In this document: positions 10,424-19,796 of the stretch, in pieces
Numbering within the stretch: position 1 is the stretch's first letter
Layout: every line of letters starts with the position of its first letter
Assembly: GCA_947452785.1 (NCBI GenBank)
Contig: CANGDZ010000033.1
Span: forward strand, 1-35,879
DNA: 35,879 nt
DNA from: Comamonadaceae bacterium
GTDB taxonomy: Bacteria; Pseudomonadota; Gammaproteobacteria; Burkholderiales; Burkholderiaceae_C
Direction of reading: 5' to 3'
Made by a program: the position numbers and the translations under genes
Notes under the pieces: generated by a model
Databases searched by the model: none
Seen by the model: only the letters and a program-made list of their open reading frames with translations
What the model was told of the DNA's origin: nothing

Positions 10424-11835
10424 AACACGCGATACGACACATTCACTTTATTGGCATTGGCGGCTCGGGCATGAGCGGCATTGCCGAAGTTCTTTTGAAT
10501 TTGGGCTACACCATTTCAGGCTCTGACCTGAACGACAGTGCCACCTTGCGCCGTTTGGCCGCTTTAGGCATTAAGACCGCAGTCGGCCATGGTGCGGACC
10601 ATGTGCAAGGCGCTGATGCCGTGGTGACCTCGACGGCAGTGACATCTGACAACCCTGAAGTGTTGGCGGCCCGCGCGCGGCACATCCCCATCGTGCCCCG
10701 CGCGGTGATGTTGGCCGAATTGATGCGCATGAAGCAAGGCATTGCAATTGCCGGCACTCATGGCAAAACCACCACCACCAGTTTGGTCGCCAGTGTCTTG
10801 GCGGAAGCCGGGCTGGACCCGACTTTTGTGATCGGGGGCCGTTTGAACAGCGCCGGCGCCAACGCCAAGTTGGGTACCGGCGAGTACATCGTCGTGGAGG
10901 CCGATGAGTCTGACGCTTCGTTTTTGAATTTGTTGCCGGTGATGGCGGTGGTGACCAACATCGATGCCGACCACATGGAAACGTATGGCCATGATTTTGA
11001 GCGATTGAAGTCGGCCTTTGTGGAATTTTTGCACCGCATGCCGTTTTATGGCACAGCCATTGTGTGCGCCGACGATGCCGGGGTGCAAAGCATCTTGCAG
11101 CAACTGGCCCGTCCTGTGACCACCTATGGTTTGAATGAAGGCGCGCAAGTGCGCGCTGTGAATGTGCGCGCCTTGCAAGGCCAAATGCATTTCACGGTGC
11201 AACGACGCAACGGTGTGACCTTGCCGGATCTGGAAGTGGTGTTGAATTTGCCCGGTGTTCACAACGTGCTCAACGCCTTGTCAGCCATCGCCGTGGCGGT
11301 GGAATTGAACGTGCCTGACGACGCCGTGGTGCGTGCCTTGGCCGGTTTCAAAGGCGTAGGCCGGCGCTTCCAAAGCTATGGTCAGGTGGCAGTGCCTGCT
11401 TCCCACGGCGGTGGACAATTCACGGTCATCGACGATTACGGCCATCACCCGGTGGAGATGGCTGCCACGCTGGCTGCTGCACGTGGCGCCTTTCCGGGGC
11501 AACGCATCGTCTTAGCTTTTCAGCCGCACCGTTACAGCCGTACCCGCGATTGTTTTGAAGACTTCGTCAAAGTCATTGGCCAAGGCGCCGACGTGGTGTT
11601 GTTGGCCGAAGTGTATGCCGCAGGCGAGGCGCCGATTGTGGCCGCCGATGGCCGATCCCTGACCCGCGCGCTGCGTGTGGCGGGCAAGGTTGAGCCGGTG
11701 TTCGTCGATGCCATTGCGGCCATGGCGCAAGCCATTTTGGACAACGCCCGTGCGGGGGATGTGGTGATGTGCATGGGCGCTGGCTCGATTGGTGCCGTTC
11801 CTGCTCAGGTGGTGGAATTGGGGGGGCAGGCATGA
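10420..11835 (+). CDS. murC: UDP-MurNAc:L-alanine ligase MurC
   Basis: MurC starts stem-peptide assembly by joining L-Ala to UDP-MurNAc. I take the ATG at 10420, which overlaps the murG stop and has a GAGGAG Shine-Dalgarno about ten bases upstream; an ATG at 10402 would place extra residues inside murG. The 471-residue protein has the N-terminal [12 protein letters not shown] motif (9-20), the P-loop GTHGKTTTT (112-120), [13 protein letters not shown], and the C-terminal [14 protein letters not shown] and FQPHRYSRT motifs. It overlaps ddl by four bases. The related recycling ligase mpl lies at 27771-29171. Confidence 0.98.
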   Translation: MKHAIRHIHFIGIGGSGMSGIAEVLLNLGYTISGSDLNDSATLRRLAALGIKTAVGHGADHVQGADAVVTSTAVTSDNPEVLAARARHIPIVPRAVMLAELMRMKQGIAIAGTHGKTTTTSLVASVLAEAGLDPTFVIGGRLNSAGANAKLGTGEYIVVEADESDASFLNLLPVMAVVTNIDADHMETYGHDFERLKSAFVEFLHRMPFYGTAIVCADDAGVQSILQQLARPVTTYGLNEGAQVRAVNVRALQGQMHFTVQRRNGVTLPDLEVVLNLPGVHNVLNALSAIAVAVELNVPDDAVVRALAGFKGVGRRFQSYGQVAVPASHGGGQFTVIDDYGHHPVEMAATLAAARGAFPGQRIVLAFQPHRYSRTRDCFEDFVKVIGQGADVVLLAEVYAAGEAPIVAADGRSLTRALRVAGKVEPVFVDAIAAMAQAILDNARAGDVVMCMGAGSIGAVPAQVVELGGQA

Positions 11836-12809
11836 CCGCAACAACCCTTGTTTTAGGCAAAGTTGCCGTCTTGATGGGTGGCCGCTCGGCTGAACGTGAA
11901 GTCTCGCTCATGTCGGGCTATGGAGTGCTCACCGCATTGCGTGCGCAAGGCGTGGATGCCCACGCCTTTGATCCGGCAGAGCGCGACTTGGCCGAGCTCA
12001 AGCGCGAGGGTTTTGCACGCTGCTTCATTGCTTTGCATGGCCGTTTTGGCGAAGACGGCACGGTGCAAGGCGCGCTGGAGTTGTTGGGCATTCCCTACAC
12101 GGGTTCTGGCGTGATGGCTTCGAGCATCGCGATCGACAAAACCATGACCAAACGGGTCTGGATCGCTGAAGGACTGCCCACGCCCACCTACACCTTGGTG
12201 CGCCGCGATCAATGGCGTGAACTGGACTTGAGCGCTTTGGTGGCGCAACTGGGCTTGCCCATGATCGTCAAGCCCGCCAGCGAAGGCTCCTCGATCGGTG
12301 TCTTCAAAGTCATGACACAAGGCGATTTGCCTGCGGCCTTGGCGCAGGCCGCCGCTTGCGATGCCGACATTTTGTGCGAGCAATTCATTGCCGGTGACGA
12401 AGTGACCTGCCCTGTGCTGGGTGAGGGTGATCAGGCCCATGCCTTGCCGGTGATTCGCATCGTCGCGCCCGAAGGCAATTACGACTACCAGCACAAGTAC
12501 TTCACCAACGACACCCAGTATCTGGTGCCCTGTGGTTTGCCTGAGGGCGAAGAGCAGGCCATCCAGGCCCTGGTGCTCAAGGCCTACCGCGTCTTGGGCT
12601 GCAAGGGATGGGGACGCGTGGATGTGATGATTGATGCGGTCACACGCCAAGCCTATTTACTTGAAATCAATACCTCACCCGGTATGACCGGGCATTCGCT
12701 GGTGCCGATGTCGGCGCGCGCTGCGGGCATTTCGTACGAAGCCTTGTGCGTGCAGTTGCTGCGCGGCGCAGGACTGGAACACGCTGTTCAAGGAGGCACT
12801 GCGGCATGA
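11832..12809 (+). CDS. ddl: D-alanine:D-alanine ligase Ddl
   Basis: This ATP-grasp enzyme makes the D-Ala-D-Ala dipeptide used by MurF. The chosen start overlaps the murC stop (ATGA) and gives 325 residues, close to DdlB (306). Signatures are [17 protein letters not shown] near the N-terminus, [14 protein letters not shown] in the ATP-grasp domain, [10 protein letters not shown] and the terminal [18 protein letters not shown] loop. The serine-rich EGSSIG loop and the Tyr in NYDYQHKYF fit D-Ala-D-Ala rather than D-lactate specificity. It sits between murC and ftsQ as in many proteobacteria, and its stop overlaps the ftsQ start. Confidence 0.97.
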   Translation: MTATTLVLGKVAVLMGGRSAEREVSLMSGYGVLTALRAQGVDAHAFDPAERDLAELKREGFARCFIALHGRFGEDGTVQGALELLGIPYTGSGVMASSIAIDKTMTKRVWIAEGLPTPTYTLVRRDQWRELDLSALVAQLGLPMIVKPASEGSSIGVFKVMTQGDLPAALAQAAACDADILCEQFIAGDEVTCPVLGEGDQAHALPVIRIVAPEGNYDYQHKYFTNDTQYLVPCGLPEGEEQAIQALVLKAYRVLGCKGWGRVDVMIDAVTRQAYLLEINTSPGMTGHSLVPMSARAAGISYEALCVQLLRGAGLEHAVQGGTAA

Positions 12810-13594
12810 AAAAACCAGCTCCTTTGCCTTGGGACATTCGCGTCATGAACATCACCTCCGGGGTGTTGGTCGTGATGCTGCTGTGCCTGAGTCTGGGGGC
12901 GGCAGCCTGGTGGGCTTTGCGTCATCCGGTGTTTGCGATCCAAAAAATTGCGGTTTATGGCGACGTTGCGCACAACAACGAAGTGACCTTGCGTGCCAAT
13001 GTGATGCCCCAATTGTCGGGTAATTTTTTCACCCTCGATTTGAAGCAAGCCAAGGATGCTTTTGAAGCCATGCCATGGGTACGCAAAGCCACGGTGCACA
13101 GGGAGTTCCCAAACCGATTGCGCGTGCGCTTGGACGAACATCAACCCGTGGCCTTGTGGGGCGAAAACAGCGAAACCAGCATGGTGAACCAAGACGGTTG
13201 GGTGTTTGAAGCGAATGTGGACGATATCGATGCGGATCAATTGCCTGTGCTCAGCGGCCCTGCCGGACAGTCGGTGCTGGTTTGGCAGATGTACAACTAT
13301 TTACGCCCCATTTTTGGCACGGTGTCCATCGGTGTGGATAAGTTGGAGCTGTCACCTCGGGGCAGTTGGCGTGTGCAAACCGACAGCGATGCAACGATCG
13401 AATTAGGGCGCGGCTCACAGGAAGAAGTGGGCCAACGTTTACAGATCTTTTTGAAGACTGTGGCGCAAGTGACCTCGCGTTACCAGCGGACGACGACGTC
13501 GGTGTTGGCGGCCGATTTGCGCCACACCAATGGCTATGCCTTGCGCTTGCGGGGCGTGACGACATTGGGCAATGACGGTAACAAGAAACCCTGA
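12806..13594 (+). CDS. ftsQ: Cell division protein FtsQ
   Basis: FtsQ is the bitopic membrane scaffold that binds FtsB-FtsL and links early and late division proteins. The start overlaps the ddl stop by four bases (ATGA), giving 262 residues. A short cytoplasmic end is followed by a membrane segment at about residues 15-37. The periplasmic POTRA domain begins at about 43 ([18 protein letters not shown]), and the FtsQ domain contains [19 protein letters not shown] and a tryptophan-containing NQDGWVFE turn. Length and order agree with the family. Confidence 0.95.
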   Translation: MKKPAPLPWDIRVMNITSGVLVVMLLCLSLGAAAWWALRHPVFAIQKIAVYGDVAHNNEVTLRANVMPQLSGNFFTLDLKQAKDAFEAMPWVRKATVHREFPNRLRVRLDEHQPVALWGENSETSMVNQDGWVFEANVDDIDADQLPVLSGPAGQSVLVWQMYNYLRPIFGTVSIGVDKLELSPRGSWRVQTDSDATIELGRGSQEEVGQRLQIFLKTVAQVTSRYQRTTTSVLAADLRHTNGYALRLRGVTTLGNDGNKKP

Positions 13595-13622
13595 ATCAGA
13601 GTTTAAAAGAACGGTTGAAACT

Positions 13623-14852
13623 ATGGCAAAAGAATACAAAGACTTGGTGGTGGGGCTGGACATTGGGACATCCAAGGTCATGGTCGTTGTGGCCGAGGTG
13701 ATGCCAGGCGGCGAGCTCAAACTTGCGGGCATGGGCGTGGCGCCAGGCAATGGCCTTAAGCGCGGCGTGGTGGTGAACATCGACGCCACGGTGCAAAGCA
13801 TTCAGCAGGCTTTGAAAGAAGCTGAATTCATGGCCGACTGCAAGATCATCCGAGTGAACATCGGCATCACCGGTGCTCACATTCGCGGTCTCAATTCAAG
13901 CGGCATGGTGGCGGTGAAAGATAAAGAAGTCACTGCCGGTGATGTGGCCCGCGTGATGGAAACGGCTCGTGCCATCAATATCTCCACCGATCAGCGCTTG
14001 CTGCTGGTGGCGCCACAAGAGTTTGTGATCGACAGTCAAGATGTGAAGGAGCCGATTGGCATGAGCGGCATGCGCCTGGAAGCCAAGGTGCATATCGTCA
14101 CCGGCGCGCAAAGTGCGGCTGAAAACATCATCAAGTGCGTGCGTCGTTGCGGCCTAGAAGTGGACCAGTTGCTGCTTAACCCCTTGTCATCGAGCCTGGC
14201 GGTGCTGACCGAAGATGAACGCGAACTGGGCGTGGCCTGCGTGGACATTGGCGCCGGTACCACCGATGTGGCGATCTTCACCAACGGTGCGATCCGCCAC
14301 ACGGCGGTGATTCCGATTGCCGGCGACTTGATCACCAGCGACATTGCCATGGCCTTGCGCACCCCGACCAAGGACGCCGAAGACATCAAAGTGGAAAGCG
14401 GTTACGCCAAACAGTTGTTGGCAGATCCGGACGCACAGGTCGAAGTGCCTGGTTTGGGCGACCGCGGCCCGCGCATGCTCAGTCGCCAAGCCTTGGCTGG
14501 CGTGATTGAGCCCCGGGTGGAAGAAATTTTCTCACTGGTGCATCAAGTCATCCGCGAGTCGGGCTACGAAGAAGTCTTGTCGTCAGGCATTGTGCTCACC
14601 GGTGGCAGCGCGGTAATGCCGGGCATGTTGGAGTTGGGCGAGGACATCTTTTTGAAGCCCGTGCGCCGAGGCGTGCCCAAGTACACCGGCGCTTTGGCTG
14701 ACATGGTCAGTCAGGCCCGCGCCGCTACGGTGATGGGCTTGCTGGAAGAAGCGCGCATGGCGCGCATGCGTGGCTTCAAAGTGCAAGAGCGCAAAAGTTC
14801 GATGAACAATGCGTTTGGCCGATTCAAAGATTTCATTGTGGGGAATTTCTAA
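13623..14852 (+). CDS. ftsA: Cell division protein FtsA
   Basis: FtsA is the actin-like ATPase that tethers FtsZ filaments to the membrane. The 409-residue protein opens MAKEYKDLVVGLDIGTSKV, with the phosphate-1 loop GLDIGTSK, and has the second actin-type motif ACVDIGAGTTDVAIF near the middle and VLTGGSAVMPG near the end. The C-terminal FGRFKDFIVGNF is the amphipathic membrane-targeting helix. An in-frame ATG at 13572 overlaps ftsQ; I prefer 13623 because the family begins here. No strong Shine-Dalgarno is visible. The gap from ftsQ is 28 bases. Confidence 0.97.
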   Translation: MAKEYKDLVVGLDIGTSKVMVVVAEVMPGGELKLAGMGVAPGNGLKRGVVVNIDATVQSIQQALKEAEFMADCKIIRVNIGITGAHIRGLNSSGMVAVKDKEVTAGDVARVMETARAINISTDQRLLLVAPQEFVIDSQDVKEPIGMSGMRLEAKVHIVTGAQSAAENIIKCVRRCGLEVDQLLLNPLSSSLAVLTEDERELGVACVDIGAGTTDVAIFTNGAIRHTAVIPIAGDLITSDIAMALRTPTKDAEDIKVESGYAKQLLADPDAQVEVPGLGDRGPRMLSRQALAGVIEPRVEEIFSLVHQVIRESGYEEVLSSGIVLTGGSAVMPGMLELGEDIFLKPVRRGVPKYTGALADMVSQARAATVMGLLEEARMARMRGFKVQERKSSMNNAFGRFKDFIVGNF

Positions 14853-14907
14853 TGCGATTCCACCATTTCAACCAAGCGCGCGGTAGTCCCTTGTGGCGAT
14901 GTCGATG

Positions 14908-14936
14908 TTGACAACCTTTTCCCTTCAAAAACAAAT
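14908..14936 (+). promoter_or_regulatory. Candidate ftsZ promoter in the ftsA-ftsZ gap
   Basis: The 125-base gap between ftsA and ftsZ is the longest within the cluster. It contains a perfect TTGACA at 14908-14913 and, after a 17-base spacer, ACAAAT at 14931-14936, which matches only the last three bases of TATAAT. Separate promoters for ftsZ are common, so this is a reasonable but weak prediction. ftsZ itself has a good Shine-Dalgarno, TTAGGAG, about six bases before its ATG. Confidence 0.35.
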
Positions 14937-14977
14937 GAGCAATTTTTTAGGCAACTGCAGTAATTTAGGAGTTAAAC

Positions 14978-16201
14978 ATGATTGAAATGATCCAAGTCGA
15001 AGAGTTCAACCAGGGCACCCGCATCAAAGTCATCGGTGTGGGCGGTGGTGGCGGTAACGCCGTCGAGCACATGATCGAGCGCAATGTGCAAGGTGTGGAA
15101 TTTGTCTGCGCCAACACCGACGCGCAGGCTTTGACTCGCAGCGCTGCGCACCGTTTCATTCAGCTCGGTCATACTGGTTTGGGCGCTGGCAGCAAGCCAG
15201 AAAAAGGCCGTGAGGCTGCTGAAGCCGCCGTGGAAGATATTCGCGCGGCCATTGAAGGTGCACACATGTTGTTCATCACGGCCGGCATGGGCGGTGGCAC
15301 CGGTACCGGCGCCGCACCCGTGATCGCGCGCGTGGCCAAAGAGATGGGCATCTTGACCGTGGGTGTGGTGACCAAACCTTTCGAATTCGAAGGGGGTCGC
15401 CGCATGTCCAATGCCGAAATTGGCATGGCCGAACTCGAAGCCAATGTCGATTCCTTGATCGTGGTGCTGAACGAAAAATTGTTGGAATTGCCCGGCGGCG
15501 AAGACATGACGCAGGACGAGGCTTTTGCCCATGCCAACGACGTGTTGAAAAACGCTGTCGGCGGTATTGCCGAAATCATCAACGTGCCTGGCCATGTGAA
15601 CGTCGACTTTGAAGATGTGCGCACCGTGATGGGCGAGCCCGGCAAAGCCATGATGGGCACTGCCGCTGCCAGCGGCCCTGACCGAGCACGCATCGCCGCT
15701 GAACAAGCCGTGGCTTGCCCTCTGCTCGAAGGTATCGATCTGTCCGGGGCTAAAGGCGTGTTGGTTTTGATCAGCGCCGCCAAGGGTTCGCTCAAGTTGA
15801 GCGAGTCCAAGCAAGCCATGAACACCATCCGTGCTTACGCGTCGGAAAGCGCGCATGTCATTTACGGTACCGCCTACGACGAAGCCTTGGGCGACGAAAT
15901 TCGCGTCACCGTGGTGGCCACGGGCTTGTCACGTCAAGGTGTGGCGCGTCGTCCAACTCTGGTTCAGCAACCTATGCTGCGCACCGGTACCGACAACATG
16001 CCTTTCCAAATGGGTGGGCAAGATGCTATCGCCACCAGCCCCATGACCTCTTCGGCCATGGGCAACGACTATGGCCGTTTGAACACGCCCAGCGTCTGGC
16101 GCACCAACCGCACCCAAGCCGCTGACAAAGTCAATGGCATGTCTTCGGCCGGTATGGATGACATTGAGATCCCAGCCTTCTTGCGCAAGCAAGCCGACTG
16201 A
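14978..16201 (+). CDS. ftsZ: Cell division GTPase FtsZ
   Basis: FtsZ is the tubulin-like GTPase that forms the division ring. The 407-residue protein has the N-terminal VIGVGGGGGNAVEHMI motif (18-33), the tubulin signature GGGTGTGAAP at 105-114, and the T7-loop region around VDFEDVRTVM that completes the neighbour's GTPase site. After a variable linker the conserved C-terminal peptide DDIEIPAFLRKQAD (394-407) is present; it binds FtsA and other partners. The ATG has a clear Shine-Dalgarno (TTAGGAG). A strong terminator follows 24 bases after the stop, so ftsZ is the last gene of the cluster transcript. Confidence 0.99.
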   Translation: MIEMIQVEEFNQGTRIKVIGVGGGGGNAVEHMIERNVQGVEFVCANTDAQALTRSAAHRFIQLGHTGLGAGSKPEKGREAAEAAVEDIRAAIEGAHMLFITAGMGGGTGTGAAPVIARVAKEMGILTVGVVTKPFEFEGGRRMSNAEIGMAELEANVDSLIVVLNEKLLELPGGEDMTQDEAFAHANDVLKNAVGGIAEIINVPGHVNVDFEDVRTVMGEPGKAMMGTAAASGPDRARIAAEQAVACPLLEGIDLSGAKGVLVLISAAKGSLKLSESKQAMNTIRAYASESAHVIYGTAYDEALGDEIRVTVVATGLSRQGVARRPTLVQQPMLRTGTDNMPFQMGGQDAIATSPMTSSAMGNDYGRLNTPSVWRTNRTQAADKVNGMSSAGMDDIEIPAFLRKQAD

Positions 16202-16224
16202 TTGACATTTCCCTTTGCCTGATC

Positions 16225-16264
16225 AGGGGTTCAAACGCATGCCCTGCGTTTGAACCCCTTTTTT
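16225..16264 (+). terminator. Intrinsic terminator after ftsZ
   Basis: A perfect 15-base inverted repeat, AGGGGTTCAAACGCA at 16225-16239 and its complement at 16245-16259, encloses a 5-base loop and runs into six T residues. This is a strong rho-independent terminator ending the dcw transcript and separating it from lpxC. Confidence 0.95.
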
Positions 16265-16274
16265 CAATGCAAAT

Positions 16275-16280
16275 TAAAAT
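16275..16280 (+). promoter_or_regulatory. Candidate lpxC -10 element
   Basis: TAAAAT (5 of 6 matches to TATAAT) lies just after the ftsZ terminator and ends exactly 7 bases before the ATG at 16287. No convincing -35 is seen at 16-18 bases; TTGAAC at 16249-16254 is 20 bases away. Because lpxC follows a terminator it needs its own promoter. If this is the -10, transcription would start at or beside the ATG. Confidence 0.45.
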
Positions 16281-16286
16281 ATGCCC

Positions 16287-17210
16287 ATGCTTGCTCAACG
16301 AACTCTCAAAACCCTGACTCAAGCTGTGGGCGTGGGACTGCACAGCGGCCAACGTGTAGAGCTGACGCTGCGTCCTGCACGCCCCGACACGGGCATTGTG
16401 TTTCGCCGTGTGGACCTGCTCGAGCCCGTGGACATCCGGGCCAGTGCCGAAGCCGTGACGGACACGCGCTTGGCCTCGACCATCTCCTGCGGCCAAGCCA
16501 AGGTGCACACGGTCGAACACTTGATGTCAGCCTGCGCGGGCCTGGGCATTGACAATCTTTATGTGGACATCACTGCCGAAGAAGTGCCGATTTTGGACGG
16601 TTCGGCCTCGTCGTTCGTCTACCTCTTGCAAAGCGCAGGCATCGAGTTGCAAAACGCACCCAAGCGCTTTATCCGCGTCTTGGAAACGGTGGAGGTTTCT
16701 GAAGGGCAGGGCGACAACATCAAATGGGCGCGTTTAGAGCCTTATGACGGTTACCGTCTGAGCTTTGAAATTGATTTCAAACACCCGGCGGTGGACTCCA
16801 CTGGACAGCAGGTGGTGTTTGACATGGCTCAGGGGACCTATGCGCGCGACATTGCCCGCGCCCGCACTTTCGGCTTTACCAAAGATGTGGAGATGATGCG
16901 CTCCAATGGCCTGGCGCTGGGCGGGGGCTTGGACAACGCCATCGTCATGGACGACTACAAAGTGCTCAATAGTGACGGCCTGCGCTACGACGATGAGTTT
17001 GTAAAACACAAGATCTTGGATGCGATGGGCGACTTGTTTTTGGTGGGCAAGCCTTTGCTCGCTGCATACTCGGCCTTTCGCTCGGGTCATGCCATGAACA
17101 ACCAGTTGCTGCGGGCTTTGCTGGCGCGTCCAAGCGCCTATGAATTGGTCAGTTTTGCTGATGAGTCAAAAGCACCCGCCGGTCTGGCTTGGGTGCCACC
17201 GGCTTGGTGA
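16287..17210 (+). CDS. lpxC: UDP-3-O-acyl-GlcNAc deacetylase LpxC
   Basis: LpxC is the zinc hydrolase for the committed step of lipid A synthesis. The protein has the family start MLAQRTLK, the zinc histidine in VEHLMSA (His78, equal to E. coli His79), the motif LDGSASSFV and the second zinc pair in [10 protein letters not shown]. Length is 307 residues, as usual. An in-frame ATG at 16281 adds two residues. I choose 16287 because most LpxC proteins begin with M-x-x-QRTLK. No Shine-Dalgarno is visible before either ATG. The stop overlaps the next gene by GTGA. Confidence 0.97.
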   Translation: MLAQRTLKTLTQAVGVGLHSGQRVELTLRPARPDTGIVFRRVDLLEPVDIRASAEAVTDTRLASTISCGQAKVHTVEHLMSACAGLGIDNLYVDITAEEVPILDGSASSFVYLLQSAGIELQNAPKRFIRVLETVEVSEGQGDNIKWARLEPYDGYRLSFEIDFKHPAVDSTGQQVVFDMAQGTYARDIARARTFGFTKDVEMMRSNGLALGGGLDNAIVMDDYKVLNSDGLRYDDEFVKHKILDAMGDLFLVGKPLLAAYSAFRSGHAMNNQLLRALLARPSAYELVSFADESKAPAGLAWVPPAW

Positions 17211-18430
17211 TTTTGGATAATTCCAGTTTGAAAGCGCTGCTGGGTCAGCAACCATTCGTGCGGTTTTGGCTGTCGCGCTTGTTTGGTATTTTGGCGAACC
17301 AAATGCTGATGGTGGCCGTGGCTTGGCATATGTACGAAATCACCCGCAGCGCCTGGAGTTTGGGGCTGGTGGGCTTGTTTCAGTTTGTACCCGCACTGTT
17401 GATGACGTTGCCTGCCGGGCATTGGGTGGACCGCTGGCATAAAGCCCGCATTTTCGCCACTTGCATGGCGCTGCAAGCGGTCGTGGCCTTGCTCTTGATC
17501 GCTGCCACATGGTGGGACTTTGCCAATGCCCCGATGATTTATGGTATTTCGATGGTGCTGGGCGCGGTGCGCGCTTTTCAAATGCCGGCGCAGCAAGCGC
17601 TCACGCCGCAACTGGTCCCTGCCGCTTTGCTACCACGTGCGATTGCGATGAGCTCCAGCGGCGTGCAAGCGGCGGTCATTGGCGGCCCGGCTCTGGGTGG
17701 CCTGTTGTACACCCACCATGTCATCACGGTGTACGCGGTGTGCACAGGCTTGTTACTGTTGGCCATGGGATTGGCGCTTGTGGTGCGTTACCACCATAAG
17801 CCCTCCACGGGGGCTGCGGATCTGCGCTCGGTCTTGGCCGGCGCGGTGTTCGTGTGGCAGCATAAACCCTTGCTCGGCGCCATCACGTTGGATCTGGTGG
17901 CGGTGCTGTTGGGCGGTGCCACCGCTTTGTTGCCGATCTTTGCGCGGGATCTTCTAGACACCGGCCCGCAAGGCTTGGGCTTGTTGCGCGCGGCGCCTGC
18001 CGTGGGCGCTTTGCTGATGTCGGTGTTGCTGACCCGTTGGCCTTTGCAACGGCGCGTCGGTCACAGCATGTTGGCCGCCGTCGCGGTGTTTGGCGTGGCC
18101 AATGCGGTGTTCGGTCTGTCCGACCAGTTGCTGGTGTCTTTGCTGGCCTTGGCGGTGACGGGAGCGGCCGACACCATCAGCGTGGTCACGCGCTTGACCC
18201 TGATGCAACTGGAAACACCCGAAGACATGCGAGGCCGCGTCTCGGCCGTGAATTCCATTTTCATTGGTGCTTCCAATCAACTGGGCGAGTTTGAATCGGG
18301 CGCCACCGCAGCGTTATGGGGCCCAGTCGCCTCGGTGGTGGTCGGCGGCGTGGCCACGGTACTCGTGGCTGGGGCTTGGCTGCGCTTGTTCCCGGCGCTG
18401 GCTCAGCGCGATCACATGGTGTCCCGCTGA
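17207..18430 (+). CDS. MFS transporter, probable exporter
   Basis: This is a major facilitator superfamily protein of about 407 residues with roughly twelve membrane segments. The motif-A loop between segments 2 and 3 reads [13 protein letters not shown], and the N-terminal half has [11 protein letters not shown] and [20 protein letters not shown], as in the EntS-like exporter branch. The substrate cannot be told from sequence. I place the start at the GTG that overlaps the lpxC stop (GTGA); another GTG at 17189 lies inside lpxC and a TTG at 17213 is also possible. The overlap implies co-transcription with lpxC. It converges on ruvC with an 18-base gap. Confidence 0.85.
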   Translation: MILDNSSLKALLGQQPFVRFWLSRLFGILANQMLMVAVAWHMYEITRSAWSLGLVGLFQFVPALLMTLPAGHWVDRWHKARIFATCMALQAVVALLLIAATWWDFANAPMIYGISMVLGAVRAFQMPAQQALTPQLVPAALLPRAIAMSSSGVQAAVIGGPALGGLLYTHHVITVYAVCTGLLLLAMGLALVVRYHHKPSTGAADLRSVLAGAVFVWQHKPLLGAITLDLVAVLLGGATALLPIFARDLLDTGPQGLGLLRAAPAVGALLMSVLLTRWPLQRRVGHSMLAAVAVFGVANAVFGLSDQLLVSLLALAVTGAADTISVVTRLTLMQLETPEDMRGRVSAVNSIFIGASNQLGEFESGATAALWGPVASVVVGGVATVLVAGAWLRLFPALAQRDHMVSR

Positions 18431-18448
18431 TCCATCCCGCTGAGGTTG

Positions 18449-18997
18449 TCAGTGGCTGCGTCCGCCGCGGTACATGCCGTGAGTTTTTCGACTCAGCGCA
18501 TTGACTGCGGCCAGCTTGTTCATGGACGGGCTGGCGTGGGCATGGGTGATGGCCAAACCCAGCGCATCGGCCGCATCTTGGCGCGGCGTCACGGGCAGGC
18601 GCAGCAGCCGCTTGACCATTTCTTGAATCTGCGATTTGGCCGCGCGGCCATGGCCGGTGATGGCTTGCTTCATTTGCAAGGCGGTGTATTCGGCCACCGG
18701 CAAATCACAAGACACCAAGGCCGTGACACAGCAGCCCCGGGCCTGGCCTAGCAGCAAGGTGGCTTGGGGGTTGACGTTGACGAAAACGATTTCCACCGAG
18801 GCTTCATCGGGTTGGTAGAGCGCGGTCACTTCACGCACGCCGTCGTAGATTACTTTCAGGCGAGCCGGCAAATTACCCATTTCTTCTTTGGTGGTTTGAA
18901 TCACGCCGCTGGCCACATAGCTCAGATTCGAGCCTTCCACGTCGATCAGGCCAAAACCGGTGGTTTGTAAGCCGGGGTCAATGCCTAAGATTCTCAT
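18449..18997 (-). CDS. ruvC: Crossover junction endodeoxyribonuclease RuvC
   Basis: RuvC is the dimeric endonuclease that cuts Holliday junctions with RuvAB. The 182-residue protein opens [16 protein letters not shown], and all four catalytic acidic residues are present: Asp7, Glu69, Asp141 and Asp144 (the last two in [16 protein letters not shown]). The C-terminal tail is slightly longer than in E. coli (173). It is the last gene of the - strand operon and starts 19 bases after the mtgA stop. No ruvA or ruvB is seen in this window. The Shine-Dalgarno is weak. Confidence 0.97.
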   Translation of the reverse strand: MRILGIDPGLQTTGFGLIDVEGSNLSYVASGVIQTTKEEMGNLPARLKVIYDGVREVTALYQPDEASVEIVFVNVNPQATLLLGQARGCCVTALVSCDLPVAEYTALQMKQAITGHGRAAKSQIQEMVKRLLRLPVTPRQDAADALGLAITHAHASPSMNKLAAVNALSRKTHGMYRGGRSH

Positions 18998-19016
18998 GCG
19001 TATTGCCGTTCAGCGT

Positions 19017-19796
19017 TCATGGCGCCACCACATCGTTCATGCGGTTGACGATGGTGTTCGTGCGCTCCGCCAGATAAGTCGATTGGGGCCGTTTTTCAAA
19101 ATACCGGGGACGCGGCAGCATGACCGCCAGTCGCGCCGCCTCCCAAGCGCTGAGCTGGGCCGCCGGTTTTTTGAAGTAATGGCGCGCTGCCGCCTCGGCA
19201 CCGAAGACGCCTTCGCCCCATTCCACATGGTTCAGGTAAATTTCTAAAATGCGCTTTTTAGGCAGTAAGGCTTCCAGCGCCAGGGTCAGCACAAATTCCT
19301 GGCCTTTGCGCAGCAGTGTGCGCTCACCGCTGAGCAGCCAATTTTTGGCCAGTTGTTGGGTGATGGTGGAGCCGCCGACAATTTTGGCAGTCGGTGCAGG
19401 GGTGGATGCAGAGGCTTTGCCGCCTTTTTTTTCAGCCCGCTTTTCGGCCTGTTGCGCTGCTTGGGCTTTGGCTTTTTCGTTGCGGCCCCAGGCTTTCTCA
19501 ATCGACTCCCACCACACGCCGTTGTGCTGCAAAAAAGCGCTGTCTTCTGAGGCCATCACGGCGCGTTTCAAATGGCCCGAGATCTGCGCCGCGTCCACCC
19601 ATTCTTGCCTCCAAGGTAGGCGACCTTGCTGAAGCAGGATCTGCCAGATTTGCGAGCGCTCAAACGCTGTGGACGGGGGATCGATGACGCGCATCAATGC
19701 AATCTGCGCCACAAAGAAAATTTGCAGGCCAAGAGCTGCCCATAACACCATGCGCAGCCAAGACAGGACCGCATTCATGGCGCTGAAGGCTTTCAC
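19017..19796 (-). CDS. mtgA: Monofunctional peptidoglycan glycosyltransferase MtgA
   Basis: MtgA is a membrane-anchored GT51 enzyme that polymerises lipid II in the periplasm. The 259-residue protein has a membrane segment at about 12-34, the catalytic RAVMASEDSAF (Glu84), GGSTITQQLAKN (141-152) and RILEIYLNHVEWG (second catalytic Glu185). An unusual alanine/lysine/glutamate-rich insert occupies about residues 107-140, just before GGSTITQQ. The GTG start overlaps the upstream nuclease stop (GTGA) and has GGAG eight bases before it. An ATG at 19778 lacks a Shine-Dalgarno, so GTG is preferred. Confidence 0.95.
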   Translation of the reverse strand: MKAFSAMNAVLSWLRMVLWAALGLQIFFVAQIALMRVIDPPSTAFERSQIWQILLQQGRLPWRQEWVDAAQISGHLKRAVMASEDSAFLQHNGVWWESIEKAWGRNEKAKAQAAQQAEKRAEKKGGKASASTPAPTAKIVGGSTITQQLAKNWLLSGERTLLRKGQEFVLTLALEALLPKKRILEIYLNHVEWGEGVFGAEAAARHYFKKPAAQLSAWEAARLAVMLPRPRYFEKRPQSTYLAERTNTIVNRMNDVVAP

